Positions 12,618 through 26,178 of a stretch of 64,000 bases of DNA are shown here, one piece after another. The stretch's first letter is position 1; each line of letters opens with the position of its first letter. The position numbers and the translations under genes were made by a program. This DNA is from Silene conica (taxonomy: Eukaryota; Streptophyta; Magnoliopsida; Caryophyllales; Caryophyllaceae): NCBI GenBank assembly GCA_029255685.2, contig CM055311.2, forward strand, positions 5,895,031 to 5,959,030, written 5' to 3'. Under the pieces are notes generated by a model. It was given only the letters and a program-made list of their open reading frames with translations. It made no database searches and was not told where the DNA came from.

Positions 12618-15462
12618 TGTAATATCCCGTATGCTAGCCTTGGTCAACGGCAGTCAAACCATGTTTTATACGTGTATTTCATTAAACGACTGTTTATAAA
12701 GTATTTTGCGTAAACTATTATTATTTTATTAATCGTATTTCTATGATTATTTCATATTTTATAATCATTTGATATTTGATGATTATTTCATAAAATGGCG
12801 TCTCATTCGTATTTCGCTAATGTTTAATAATATATTTATAATTAAATTTATTTCACATTTTAAATTTATTTCTCGTCTACACTTGATTTCTATATTTTTT
12901 TTATTGAAGTCATAATTTTATTTAAATCTGTTTTTTCTTTATTATTATATATTCTTATGTAATGGTTATTGGTTAATATTAGTAATACTACATAAATTAA
13001 TATCATAATAGGAATTTTAAGGATCAAAGTTTATACCCATCTATGAGTATAAACCCTAAAAACGTTCAACCCCAATATTCATCTATCACTCTGACTTCCA
13101 CACGCACAATCCATCAACCTCCTTCCTCGCCGATTATTTTAATTACCATCATTCAGTACCAGATTACCTATTCCTTGACATATCCACAAAGTAAGTACAT
13201 GTTTTATTAATCGTTTATTTCATCGCCATATACATCGTTTCAATCTATTAATTTCTCGTTGTTGCTTGACCGTTGGCTGTAACCCTTGTGACCGTGACCT
13301 AGCCTAGGGTAACCTGACCCCGTGATGACCGCCGTTTGAGTGACAGAGGCTGGTGGTCGTCGTTTTTGGTGTGTTTATGTTGATGCTTAAGACGAATATA
13401 GATCGCTTGTCGTTGAGTCTTATGAGCATCGGAGGATAGGGTTGCGTTCTTGGAGATGAGGCGCAACCAGTGGTACTAGCGGGGTGGGCGGACACGGTGG
13501 CTGGTGCACCGGTGGCCGGAAAATCGTGAAACAGGGAGTGTGAGGGTAGGGTTTGTCGAGGGTTTTTTTGGAGGTTGCAAGACAGGGTTGTGATCGAAAT
13601 ACAGAGGGGGAGATAATGGTGGTGTCGGTGGTGGCCGGAATTAGGATAGGTAATCCGTTGCGGGTTTTCGGGGTAAAAGCTTAAGACTAGTAGTTTGTAA
13701 TGGTGAGGCTGTCGTGGTAGTCCAAAGGAGGAGGAGGGCACGAGTGGATTCCCTCTAGAACCACCGTGGGACAGTGGTGGAGTCTGTGGTGGTTCATGGT
13801 GAAAGATAGTGGTGGTAGTGACGGGTTTATGCAAAAACAGAGGAAGGAGTAGGTCGTGTATGGCGTTTGGGTTTGTGTAGTGTGAGGACTTGGGGTTGTT
13901 GATAGGGTGGTGGAATTGAGAGTGATGGCGGTGGCTGTGATGGCGGCAATAGGTGGTAGTCGAGGGTTGGGAGGCGTGGTTGTTACGGGATGGGTTATCG
14001 CAAGTTTTATTACAACATAGTAGTAGTAGTATGCATGGGTTGTTGTGAGACCCATGAATTTAGTAATGCTACTATAGTGTTATTATTTATGTATTTAGCT
14101 TAACTAGGTTAATATATATATTAATAATTAGTTATGTTAATTAGCTAGTGTTAATAATTAATTGTTATTTTAATTAATCTAAGTTATGCGTAAAGTCTTT
14201 TTGTTAACGTTTATATATGTTCGTATAATCATGCATAAGACGGAGTTTATAATTAAGTTTAACCAAGTAGTGAATTAATAATTTGTCTACGTTTGAGACA
14301 AGTAAGACGGTTTAATGAGCATTACAATATTTAATAGTTGTTGTTATACAACAAGCGGGCTATATATATATATATATATATATACTCTATTTGATATTTG
14401 GTCATTTGTTAGTAGCTTGACGGCTTTAATCGTAATTATTAAACGTAATTATTTATCGATAGTAATTATTGAATGGTTGGTAATTGTTATTTGTTCATTG
14501 GTTATTATTATTATTATTATTCATAATAGTTTCGTCTAATTAGTTGATTAATTAATATATTATATTTGTTTACGTCACTATATTAGTTTGTAATTATGTA
14601 TATTATATTGTTAGGTGACGGTATTGAAGTGGCCTAACTCTGTTTACTTGCGGGCTTGCTATGAGATTATATTGTTATCCAGGTAGGATACACTAACCTT
14701 ACCCTCTATGATGTGTTATGAATGGATGTGGTATTGTGTGTTATGGATGCTGAGCATGATTGATGTGAGAATGATATTGGTTGGATTGATTGTGGACTAT
14801 TGGTAATGTCATGAGCATTTTATTATTTGATAGCATGATTGAATAATTATATCGTTGCATTCATGAGCATAGCATATGCATTGGTTACTGAGAAAGTTAT
14901 GGTCAGATATTATTCTGATATAAAGCCCAAGGTGGTTTTGCAGACCAGGCCTGGTGTCTTATCAGCTATTGAGCTGGTGTTCGGCGACGACCGATTATAG
15001 TCTACCAGGAGGTTCCGTATGGCTGGGTGTTACGGGTTTGAGATTGAGAATGAGATTGAGCTCGAGCATAGCATGGCATTTGCATATCATCATTTTTGCA
15101 TTATTTATTATTGTGTTATCCTACTCAACCGCGAGGTTGACAGTGTATTCGTGTGACACCTACGATGATCCGGAATGGGGAGTAGATTCTACAGGTCAGA
15201 GACAGATGGATTAGGAGCTTGGGCATGGAGAGAGACATGGCTTGGACCTACTTAGAATTAGATCACACTTAGATGTCATCAGTTGTACTTTTATTCTGCT
15301 GCATAGTTTTGTAATATCAAAGTTTTAATTTAAGCAGTTTTATATAAAGTACTTTGGTTTGTTTGACTTCTTATTCACTACCTCGGACATTCCGAGACGG
15401 TAACAACTCTATTTATTTGAGAATGTCTTGCTAAAGGCTCTTAAATAAATGGGGGTGTTACA
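12618..15462 (+). repeat. 3' LTR of element A (about 2.85 kb)
   Basis: It begins TGTAATATCCCG and ends GGGGGTGTTACA. Its last 560 bp equal the 5' LTR at the left window edge. A TATA-like stretch followed by CCCTAA lies near 13030-13060. A GC-richer block at about 13270-14050 has long chance reading frames on the minus strand but no recognisable protein. LTRs near 3 kb are long even for gypsy elements. Confidence 0.85.
14361..14384. repeat. (TA)n microsatellite in the LTR of A
   Basis: Twelve uninterrupted TA dinucleotides. Confidence 0.95.
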
Positions 15463-17515
15463 TTCTGCCCACTTGTCCTTTCGTTCGTTTAACTTCTTTT
15501 TTCAGGAAATTTTTGATTATCTTGTTGCTTGGTTATGCCTGACCGTTTGCCTTAGGATAGCCTGGAGTCGACGTGATAAGCTTGATATTCCAGGCTTCAC
15601 AAAATGCTATTGTCAATTTGCCTATGAACTGGCTCCCGTTGTCACAATTGATTTCTGAGGGGATGTCATATCTGCAGATGATGTTTTTCTTGATTAAGGA
15701 GATAACATCATTTTGTTTGACTTGCCTGAATGAATCCGCCTCAATCCGTTTTGAGAAGTAGTCGGTCATTGCCAACATGAGTACTTTCTGGCTTGGAGCT
15801 TTGGGCATTTTGCCGACAATGTCCATTCCTCACTTCATGAATGACCAAGGGGCAGAAATTGAGTGTAGCTGCTCAAAAGGCTGATGAATATAGGGTGCGT
15901 GAATCTAACAGGCTTTGCATTTGGAGCTGAATTCCAGGCAATCGGCCCTCAGTGTTGGCCAGAAATAGCCTGTCCTGAGTACCGTGCTTGTCAGGCTATT
16001 TCCGTCCTTATGATTCCCGCAGTGTCCTTCGTGTATTTCTAATAACACCTGCTCAGCCTCTTGTGGTTCCAGGCATCTGAGATACGGTCCCGCCTGCGAT
16101 CGCTAGAAAAGCGTAATGTTAATAATAGTATAAGAGGCAGCTTTAATTTGAAGAGCTTTAACGTCTTGCCTGTTAAGGGGCAATATTCCCTGAAGGAGCC
16201 AAACATAGTATGGCTTTGTCCAGGAGTTGGCAATGTATATGGGGAAAGTCTGACTCCTTTTGTCTATTGAAGACTCTAGCAGGTGAACTATAGGGATGTT
16301 GTCAAAGTCAGGGGGGCTGAAATTGGATCCTAGGTCGGCTAAGGCGTCAGCCTGGGTATTCAAGTCTATGGATATTTTTTCAATACTGAAACTAATGAAT
16401 TTTGATTTCAAATTCCGGACAATGTCTAGATATAGTATCATTTTTGAACCTTTTGCAACATAGACTCCATTGACTTGATTTGAAATGAGAAGAGAGTCAG
16501 TGTGTACCTTTATATTCTTGGCACCCAGGTCAACACATACCTTTAGACCGGCTATCAGGGTTTCGTATTCTGCTTCATTATTCGTTGCTTCGAATGCCCA
16601 ACTTATAGCATGTACTATCATATCCCCCTATGGTGATTTAATTACTATACCTAAGCTTGTCCCCCTCATATTGGTTGCACCGTCGACAAATAAGGTCCAT
16701 ACTAGGTCTATTTAGTCGCTGATCAATGCGTTTATTTCTTTAATTGATGTAGGCTCGAGGGTAGGACTGAAATCAGCCACAACGTCTGCTAATGCTTGAG
16801 ATTTGATTGCTGTCCTGGGTTCAAATTTAATATTGTAGGTGTTGAGTTGAACTGACCATTTGCACATGCGTCCGGATAGTTCAGGCTTTCGCAAGACCGA
16901 TTTAATTGGTAGATTGGTCCGAACTATTATGGGGTGGCTCTCAAAATAAGGTCTCAACTTAGTACAACTCATAATTAAAGCTAGAACCTATTTATCGAGT
17001 AAACCATACCTTATTTCAGCATCTTGGAGACTTTTACTTACATAGTAGACAGGGTGTTGTTGTCCGTCCAGTTCTTTGACCAGGACTCCACTGACCGCAG
17101 TCTCAGTTACAGAGAGATAAACCGTTAGGGGTTCATATTTTACTGGCTTGGCTAGTAAGGGAGGAGTAGACAGATATGCTTTTAGATCCTCAAAGGCTAA
17201 CTGACGATCATGGGTCCACAGGAAGTCTTTGTTCTTCCTGAGCATATTTTAGAATGATTTGAATCTCTCGGATGACCTTGATATGAATCTGTTCAGGGCT
17301 GCTACCCTTCTAGTCAACTTCTGGATATCTTTGACGCTTTTTGGCGGCTCCAACTGCAAGATGGTCTTAATCTGTTCTGGGCTGGCTTCTATTCTTCTCT
17401 TTGTTACCATGTAGCCCAAGAACATGTCTGCTAAGACTCCAAAGTGACATTTGGAGGGATTTAGCTTCATGTTGAACTGTTCCAATATTTAAAATGCCTT
17501 CTCCAGACAATCAAA
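15463..17515 (-). pseudogene. Gypsy pol fossil, Tat/Ogre-Retand type
   Basis: Read right to left the parts are: the end of RT (MKLNPSKCHFGV, about 17515-17250); the RT connection and first RNase H (about 17245-16712, with VYYVSKSLQ and KWSVQLNTYNI); a second RNase H-like domain (about 16640-16100, with NNEAEYETLIAGL and HTDSLLI); the integrase zinc-binding region (about 16070-15900); and part of the integrase core (about 15830-15540, with MTDYFSKRIEA). A second RNase H between the first RNase H and integrase is the hallmark of the Tat clade. It is incomplete and multiply broken, hence old. Element A abuts it at 15463. Confidence 0.8.
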
Positions 17516-18355
17516 CGCCACAAACTTTTTAACTATAGGTTGACAACACCTTGAGCCACTCAATACTGGAGTAAATAGCTTAGTAATGATGTAAAAGCAG
17601 ACCTGACAACTCCAGGGAGTTCAATCGTCTGTCGTAAATAGGAAGTAAAAAAAGCCACCCAATGTAAGTGTAAAGATGATAACGATTAGAAGAGTAAAGA
17701 AGAAAGAAGATCATAAAATTAAGATTGCATTTATGGTTTCCAGACAAAGCATGCATAGGACTCACGGAGACAAAGAGTAAAGAAGAAAGAAAGAAGTTCT
17801 CGAAACGAGAGATAAACTTCTCTCTAGAAAAGAGGGAGATGTTTTTATTATAGAGATATGTTTTTTTAACAATAGACAATTGTAATTCGTAAGAAGACAT
17901 GTGAATTTGATATCTCTAGATAAAATCTTAAAATAATTGATTAAAACTTCGAAAACATAAAATTATTCTTGGTGGAAAATACTCCTGACTTATAGAAAAT
18001 ATCTTCGACACTTGTTAACCAAAATATGTTGTAGTTCTATTAGAGCGTCAACCAAAACATGTTGTAGTTCGATCATCATCAAATGATTCTTTAAGATATA
18101 GAAACAGATGTCTGCAATATAAACGATAACATGTGGATTAAAAATTAATTTATACATTAATCTATTTTCAACCCGAGTGTAACACCTCAACACTTTAGTT
18201 TTTTTTCATATAAATTTATCCATTAAAAACACAAAAAAATGGTTAATATAATTGTTATTTTTGTTTCTATTTTTATTACTCTTTATTTATACAAATTTTG
18301 GACTTCAATAAATTATTTCATTAACTTTTACGAGTACATAGAATGTTATAAGGCT
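17516..18355. other. Unassigned stretch, possibly original host DNA upstream of the LIM gene
   Basis: It is AT-rich with no gene or terminal repeat that I recognise. A short A/G-rich motif is repeated near 17690 and 17776, and a roughly 30-bp direct repeat lies near 18015-18075. It ends at the 5' LTR of G, whose other LTR borders the LIM gene upstream region. If G inserted once, this stretch was once contiguous with 51009. Confidence 0.4.
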
Positions 18356-18577
18356 TGAAAAGATAGAATGTATATATTTACTGCAATATATCTATTTATT
18401 TTCTATCCCTTTTTGCATTCTCGTACGTTAGGAAGTTGAGTCATTGGGTGTTAATAGGCTATTAACTGAGATTAGTTTGTATATATTCTGTAACATCAAC
18501 GGAAGTGAACATCATCAGTTGAATTTCCATCAAATTTTGTCTTCTTTACTCTTCCAATTTTATCATGGTATCAGAGC
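18356..18577 (+). repeat. 5' LTR and primer binding site of copia G
   Basis: The 210-bp LTR at 18356-18565 is followed directly by TGGTATCAGAGC (18566-18577), which matches the 3' end of initiator tRNA-Met. Confidence 0.85.
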
Positions 18578-18659
18578 AACGTTCCAATTTTTTTTCTAAA
18601 TCACAATTTATGCAAAACAGCAAAAGACAACGACGACAGGCGCTCAAATCTCAGGAAAA

Positions 18660-20514
18660 ATGAATGGAGATAATGAGAAACGTGTTATATCCATGTCATC
18701 CCCGCTTTATCTTCATCCCTCTGATAGCCCCAACATGCCACTTACGTCGTCCAAATTCAGCGACACCAATTATGATCTGTGGTCTGATGCCGTCAGAAAT
18801 GGGTTAGATGCTAAGAATAAATTGGGGTTCATCAACTGGAAGGTCGGAAAACCTACAGGAGATGAAGGAGAGGATAATATGAACTTGGTAGCATGGAGGC
18901 AATGTACTGCCATGGTTAAAGGGTGGTTAAAAAGTTCAAAGCAAGCATCGCGTTTTCTGGGAACGTGAAGGAGATTTGGGATGAATTGCGTAATCATTAC
19001 ACGACTGGAAACACACCACGCGTCCACCAATTAAAGGGTGAACTCAGTGCGTGTAAGCAAAGGAAGGAGTCGGTTGTAGAATACTATACTCGTCTCAAGA
19101 CGATATGGGATGAACTAGCAAATTACTCGAAAGTGCCACAATGCACAAGTGGGGCTGCAATGGCGTTGGTAAAGGAAAGAGAGGAAGAGAAAGTCCATCA
19201 ATTCTTGATGGGACTCGATGATAAGTTTTATGGACATATCCGTACAAATATTATGATGGAAGACCCCATCGTCTCACTCACAAGAGCATATGCCCTTGTA
19301 TTGCGAGAAGAAACACATGTCACTCTAATGAAAGAGAAAGAGCAGCAGGTGGAAGCTGCAATGGCGGTAAAAATAGAATATGACAATAAAGGAGGAAAAG
19401 AACCAGACTGCACTTTTCGCAGGAAAAATTACCACACTGAGGACACATATTATCTCAAACACGGATATGAAGCCGTGAAAGCACGAGGAAGAGGCAGAGG
19501 ACGAAGAGGAGGTAACAATGGCAGAGGTAATTATGGCAGATGAGGAAGAAGAAATGGAGGATGAGGACCATATCAAGCCAACGCTAATGGCACCACGTCT
19601 GGGTCAAATCCAACTGATTCCACGAGTATGCCTTTCACAGTAGAAGAAATAGAGCGCATACAGGCCTACCTCGCTACCTAATCTATCTCGATCTCATTAT
19701 GTCTTAACGATTGTCGATGACCATAGTAGGTTTGTGTGGGTGTTTTTGATAAAGGACAAAGGAGAAGCAGGTGGGACGTTAAGGAATTTTCTTCAAATGA
19801 TTAAAAATTAATTCAATATATATGTTAAAATTGTACAAAGCGATAATGGTACGGAGTTTTTGTCGGGAGATATGAAATCATATTATGCAGAGAACAGAAT
19901 TATTTTGAGGACTAGCAATGCCGGAACACAACAACAAAATGGGCGGGTCGAGAGAAAACACCGACATATTCTAGAGAAAGCTCGAGCGTTGAGATTTCAG
20001 GCCTATTTACCCGTTAAATTCTGAGGTGACTGTGTGTTAACCGTGGTATATTTGATTAATAGAACACTGACATCAATTTTGGATGGAAAAACACCACACA
20101 AACTTCTATATGGCGAGAAACCCAAATTTGACAATATTAAAATTTTTGGCTGTCTTTGCTATGTACATAACAAAGATAGGAACCGTGATAAATTTGGGGA
20201 GCGAGGTAAGCGATGTATATTTCTAGGCTATCTATCCAATAAGAAAGGATGGACGGTGTTTGATTTAGACGATAATAAGTTATTTGTGTCAAGAGATGTT
20301 CTTTTTTTCGAAGAGAAGTTGCCCTTTTCGACTTAGGTTCCAATTCCGAATCAGGGTTCAAATGATACCAATTTTATTGAAACCCAACAAGAATGGGACA
20401 CTCAAGGAGGCATCGATACAGCAACACTCAACGACAGGGGGAGATATACTACCAGTATCGAGGATGTTTTAACTAACCGTCCTAGTGTAAACGAACAATA
20501 CATAGGAAATACAG
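18660..20514 (+). pseudogene. Copia G gag and integrase remains
   Basis: 18660-19543 encodes a copia gag of the Retrotran_gag/UBN2 kind. It has an N-terminal LTSSKFSDTNYDLWSDAV segment and a following IWDELRNHYTTGNTPRVHQL segment, then an RG-rich tail. About 19700-20336 holds integrase pieces (VDDHSRFVWVFL and NRTLTSILDGKTPHKLLYGEKP, then FGCLCYVHN), typical of the end of the copia integrase core. It is broken in several places. The family differs clearly from F, D and E. Confidence 0.75.
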
Positions 20515-21477
20515 TGTGGGAAATATCAGTATACTTCCTTAATTTAATTTTAGGATTATAACAAAATTAAACTTATATGAATTATGGTCATAAACTAAGA
20601 ACATGATACAAAGGTTAAGAGTTTAGAATTAACCTTCAGTCCTACAAATATGGCCCAAGAACAAATATCGAAGTCGATATTCTCCTAATCGTTGCACCCA
20701 AGATTCCTCCATTGGTTGCTCGGTTGTTGGTTGTGGAATCTCCGACAGTTCGATGGTTCTATTATTTGTCTTGTTCTCGAGAAACTCTTTCTCTAAGAAC
20801 TTCGCACTAGCCGCAACAAAAACGCGATGTTCGGTAGGCGAATAGAAGTAATCACCAAACACTCCTTTTGGATAACAAATAAAGTATGTCTTGACCGATC
20901 GCGGGCCGAGCTTATCTTCATGTCTCCACTTGACATAAGCCTCGCAGCCCCATACCCGAACAAAGGACGACTTGGGGACCGTTCTCTTCCATATCTCATA
21001 TGGAGTCTTGTCTACAGCTTTAGACGGACTTCGGTTACGTATAAGAGCAGCCGACAAAAGAGAAAAACCCCATAATGAATCAGGTACTACCGTGTGACTC
21101 ATCATGGATCGAACCATATCAAGTAATGTTCTATTTCTCCGTTCGGACACACCATTTAATTGAGGTGTTCCAGGTGGAGTTAACTGTAATACAATACCAC
21201 AGTCTTTAAAGTTTTGATCAAACTCATGTGAAAGATATTCGCCACCACGATCTGATCGAAGTGTTTTTATCTTTCTATTCAGTTGGTTCTCAACCTTATT
21301 CTGGAATTCGTTGAACTTTTCAAAAGACTCACTTTTATGCTTCATTAAGTAGAAATATCCGTATCTACTCAAATCGTCCGTGAAAGTGATAAAATATCTA
21401 TTGCCATCTCTAGCGTTGATTGGCATAGGTCCACATACATCTGTGTTTACGAGTCCAAATAGGTCAGCAGCACACAT
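20515..21477 (-). mobile_element. Copia fragment D (LTR end plus part of pol)
   Basis: From 20515 to about 20690 the minus strand matches the last part of the LTR of E, ending TTTCCCACA exactly at 20515. From about 20695 to 21477 it matches integrase of E and F on the minus strand (ITFTDDLSRYGYFYLMKHKSESF and WGCEAYVKWRHEDK). It is an incomplete fossil. Its right edge meets an unrelated gypsy LTR-like region. Its LTR end faces outward into G, mirrored by the LTR end of E at 50506. Confidence 0.75.
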
Positions 21478-23598
21478 TCACGAAGCTAGAACCAACCACT
21501 AAGTGGTTCACACGAAGAAAGAACCACCCACTAAGGGGTTCGCACGAAGAAGGAACCAACCACTAAGTGGTTCATACGAAGCTAACACAACGAACCAACC
21601 ACTAAGTGGTTCAACAACCAAATATCCGAAGGAGTCTTTCACTAAACCACAAATCAATTACTTCACCACATCCAATCAACACTTAGTTGACTTCGAACAC
21701 TAATTTGAGGTGAGATCCAGTCTCCCTTCCGGTTGTCTGGCCGGGGTCTTTCTCCTCAAATCCATTCCCGAACCCAACATAAATGTCGTCCAATTCCTGG
21801 GACTACAACAAAATTAACTGATAAAGGATCAACTCTTGATAAACATTCAATCAACACTTAATTGACCCCAGGAACCAAGTCGAGGAAGAGCCGGTTTCCC
21901 TTTCGGTTGCCCGACCGGGGGGGTCTCTATCCTCACTCCATTCCCGAACCCAATATAGTGTCGCCTGAACTCCAGGGACCTCAAACACACATACGAAGCA
22001 TACGGAAAAAGAATCAACGAAATCCGACTTGAGAATCAAAAGTTCTGAAGCAAACGTAGCTAATTGGGGCTCCCAGCCGGTTGGCCACAGGCAGAGAGTC
22101 TCATATTAAATAAATATACATCTCAATACAACTATATGAGCCTCAAAAAATGATTAAAATATGCTTAGACTCTTCACAAAAAATCCCTAAAAGTTAACTA
22201 TCTTCATGCACAATTTCCGTAATCAATTCCTTATGAGCTAATCGACTCGAGACGGATAACCACGCTTCTTATGATGAATTTCATAGCTCCAATATACATT
22301 TAAAACCAAGTATATATACCACCAAACATCACTTAAAACATCCTAAAAACAATTGGGAAATAAGCCCCCAAAACAGCTCGAAAAACAATTAAACGAGCAG
22401 AAAGTTACAGTGGTTTTTGCGCAGCCTGCACAAGGGAGTGGGAAGCTGCGCCTGGGCTGCGTAGCCTGCGCATGGGGGTGCACAGCCTGTGCCCTAACAT
22501 GGGCCACGTATGTTTCGCGTGTTTCCTGCAATTTGCCAATTCAATCAAACTTTCGACAAACACTTCTAAACCATGATTTCTAGTATCAAACCTATACTAT
22601 CAGCACATAATAACCCATAATAATCCCAAGTGTAACTCATATATGATCTTTTAACAAAAACAAGCATTTAAGAATCAAGAGAACACATAATTAGATCGAA
22701 CTTTGTATTCGTCTTAACTTCTCAAAATCTGAAAATGAATATAAGAAGCATATGAAACATCACAAACCTTAAATAAATCACATGAAGAACATGTAAAACG
22801 AATGCCTAACATATTCCTATACTCAAACATCAACAATAACTCATAAAATAAAAAACATCAAAAACAACCACAAATTGTGCTACTTTAACAAAAAGGCCGA
22901 GTTACTCATAATAGTCACCTTTTTGCAGTTTATGTTCCAAAGTCTTCTTCAATAACGTAAGAGTCGACCTCGGGATCCTCTAATCCAACTCCTACAACAA
23001 TAAAAACGGAAATTAAGAGCTAGAAACGGAATTGGGTCAAAACAGCCCATTTTCCAAAATCAATAAAACTGAAATTGAAATAGATAGAAAGATTTCAAAT
23101 ATCGAGAGGATTATGAAAATATAAAATTTACCTTGATACGAGTTCGGGAAGGGGTCGAGATTATGATTTGAAGCTTGATGAAAAGATGAACAATGGAGTT
23201 TTTCTTTTAACAGTGGAAATGAAATGTGAAATGAGGGTGATGTCGTTGGGTGGGGTTTATGTAGGGTTTAGGTTGTCTTTTTTATTTATGCTTGAGTCGG
23301 GTTTATTTAGTTGGGTGATACGGAAACTCAAGTCGGGAAATTACTAAAGGAACAAGGCATTTTAAGATTAAATGATTTTAAGACGGAACTTAACAAAAAT
23401 CTTAAAAATATAAATTACGAACTATTGTTAAAATATTATTAAATTCCGGATATCATTTTAAATTATTAAAATATTCCTTTACGAAAATACGGGATGTTAT
23501 AATCACCCCATCTTTCAAAAAGTTTTGCCCTCGAAACTTGAAAGCAGTTACAAGGACAACGTCAAAAATCAAAATTTTCACTGAACTTGATGTTCAAT
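21478..23598 (-). mobile_element. Gypsy element C: 3' LTR and adjacent internal end
   Basis: The minus strand reads a purine-rich end near 23505-23545 followed at 23501 by the LTR start TATAACATCCCG, a one-base variant of the TGTAACATCCCG seen at 40809. The last 230 bp toward 23501 recur at 40574-40809. The left part contains four copies of a motif centred on ACCACTAAGTGGT (about 21490-21620) and a diverged tandem duplication at about 21650-21990. No coding region is seen. The left end is not clearly resolved; 21478 is simply where copia D stops matching. Confidence 0.55.
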
Positions 23599-25991
23599 TG
23601 TAACACCCCCATTTACCTAGGAGCCTGAACTAGGACTTCCAGAGTAAATAGGACCGTTACCATCCTGGATAAACCAGGGTAGTAGATATTCACAGTGAAA
23701 GAAACACAGTACTTTAAAAATAAATGATTAAACTGAAAACTATTACAAGGCATAGTCCAAAAAGACTTCCAAAACAACAGAAGTAAAATAAGTGTTCAAC
23801 TATGAAAAAGCTAAGTGATCTAATAGCTAGGTAGGTCTAGTCTATGTCTCTCCTCCATGCCCAGTCCTAGTCCACCTGTCTCTGACCTGAAAGATATACT
23901 CCCCATTCCGGATCATTGTAGGTGAACACGAATACACTGTCAACCTCGCGGTTGAGTAGGATAACACAATAATAAGTAATGCAACAAAATAGTTATATGC
24001 AAATGCTTATGTCATGCTCGAGCTCAATCTCAATCTCATTCTCAAACCCGTAACACCCAGCCATACCGAACCTCCCGGCAGACTATAATCGGCCGTCGCC
24101 GAACACCAGCTCAAAAGCTGATAAGACACCAGGCCAGGTCTGCAGAACCACCCTGGGCTTTATATCAGAACAATATCCGATCAATATCTTTCTCAATAAC
24201 CAATGCATATGCCATGAGTATGAATGCAACACTAAAATCAATAACCATAAACTATCATGTTCAGAACTCATACTTGCATTCATAACATACAATGCACATT
24301 TACACAGAACTTAACACAGAGCAAGCACCAGTGTAACCTACCTGGAATAGCAAGTCTGCAAATGAAATCACCCTCTAGAAGTATTTCACCTCGAATTCCG
24401 TTCCTATAAATTATTTTTCATATCAATTCCTACTCATACAAACAATGCTACTAAAATCACTTGATCATGTTCCTAACTGATATACCTATAGCACATTGTG
24501 AAAACATCCACATACAACATTCCCATGACATACAATTATTATATACTAATTATAACTTACTATATATAGACTTACCAAAAACATAGGGCTTACTAAAAAT
24601 AGTACTTACTAAAAATAGCATATGATCAATTAACCGATTATTAGAAATCAATATCGTAATAATATAAATAATTAAGGATAAGTTAAATACAAAACATACT
24701 AATTGTCAAGCCATACACTAATACTTTAGTATGACTAACATAACATTACCCAAACCCCAAAGTTTCACCATTAATAAAATCATAAAATAACTTCTAAATA
24801 CCATACTAATAATAATTAAAGGAAAGTAATATTAATAATATTAAGAATAATAATAATTAAATAATGATGTACTATTAAATTAATGAAGAAACAACCCACT
24901 TACGTGAGCAACTAAAAACCGACGCACTAAAACACGTATGGCAGGCCATACTTTCAGACCTTTAAACAGACCAACGCAGCAGCCCCTGACCCGCGCAAAC
25001 AGACCGTTGTTGACACCTCACACCGCCTCTGACCTCGCCCATGGCAACACCGTGCTCGTCTCTGAGCCACGGTGATTCCAGGAGAGATATCGTTGGCTGT
25101 CGACCTACCCAACCACCACCAAACAGCCGTGAGTAAAAACCCAGAACACCCATTGCTACCTCGTTTCTCACACGACAAACCCAACGAAGCCTGCTCTAAA
25201 ACCGACACCAACCACCCATATCCACCATGATAACCACCAACCTACCACCCCGACTACACTTTATACTAAGACCTTATCACACGAATAAAAAGACAACAGG
25301 AAGTGAATCGAAATCATCCCAGAATCACGCATCACAACCCCTGATTAGACAATAGCGAACGCGAAACGAACAGACTACGAAACGACCTCTACTGGTGGTC
25401 AACGGTGGTCAAAGACGACTCAACAAAGGTAAAAACATGACTACCATGCATACTCCCTAGACTAGCAATACATACAAATTCGAACTGAAAACATACAACA
25501 ACCATACGAAATTGTGAACAGAAATTAAAAGGACAAAAACAGCGAAAGTGAGGCCGTGTGAGTCATACCTCCTTATACGTGGGTTCGAACCGCCTTAGAC
25601 TACCTTAAACCACCGAGTAAACCCTCCTTTGTGTTGTTAGAAGTGGCGGCAAGAGTATGAGTGCAGGAGATGTGTGTCGAATAGGGTTGAAGTAGGGTTA
25701 TACTTCTCGTTTTATAAGGCGGCAGATAGTTAAGTTTAGGTGTTTGTGTTTGCTTGTTGTGTGGGCTGATATCGTGTTTTGTGTTTGTGAACTTACATGG
25801 GCTGATTATGCACAAAAACCAAGACCTACCCATGCACTTATAATAACTTAAGAACTACAACTCACGTGACATACTACTTAAGACATTAAAAACACGTTTT
25901 CGATAAGTCAATTATCGGATAAAACTCTCAAACTTTATCTATTATCGATTACAACCTTAAATTAATTATTAATAAAATACGAGGTATTACA
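23599..25991 (-). repeat. Chromovirus LTR (3' LTR of the minus-strand chromovirus)
   Basis: On the minus strand it starts TGTAATACCTCG at 25991 and ends GGGGGTGTTACA at 23599, 2393 bp. A purine tract (25992-26009) and the AACTTCG...CGAAGTT inverted repeat (26011-26027) lie just inside the internal region. The part around 23690-24200 is shared with the LTRs of A, 35900-38109 and 38110-40573. Confidence 0.85.
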
Positions 25992-26178
25992 GTCTTCCCT
26001 CCTTAAAATGAACTTCGTCCCGAAGTTCACCACCCCATGATCAACAAACAGGTCACTAGGCACGTAACGAACACAAGGTCTAACATCATATAACATCAAG
26101 AGTTAATAAGAGTATTCCAAAACACGAAATGTAACATTCTACCCTCCTAAAAGGAAAGTTACGTCCTCGTAACATACC

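Larger units (their letters stand above)
1..15462 (+). mobile_element. Element A: long-LTR gypsy-like element without recognisable genes (LARD-like)
   Basis: The 5' LTR runs in from outside the window and ends at 1130. A primer site matching initiator tRNA-Met follows at 1134-1145, and the 3' LTR ends at 15462. With the nested copia F taken out, the interior is only about 2.5 kb and shows no gag, protease, RT or integrase similarity in any frame. The LTRs share end sequences and an internal block with the chromovirus LTRs at 23599-25991 and 35900-38109, so A is probably a non-autonomous relative of those Tekay/Del elements. The 3' side abuts a Tat fossil at 15463; the 5' target duplication lies outside the window. 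Confidence 0.75.

Noticed and set aside
13304-14055. Long proline/threonine/histidine-rich reading frames on the minus strand
   Set aside because: They lie inside the 3' LTR of element A in a GC-richer block, have low-complexity composition, no recognisable domain, and overlap in different frames. They are chance frames.
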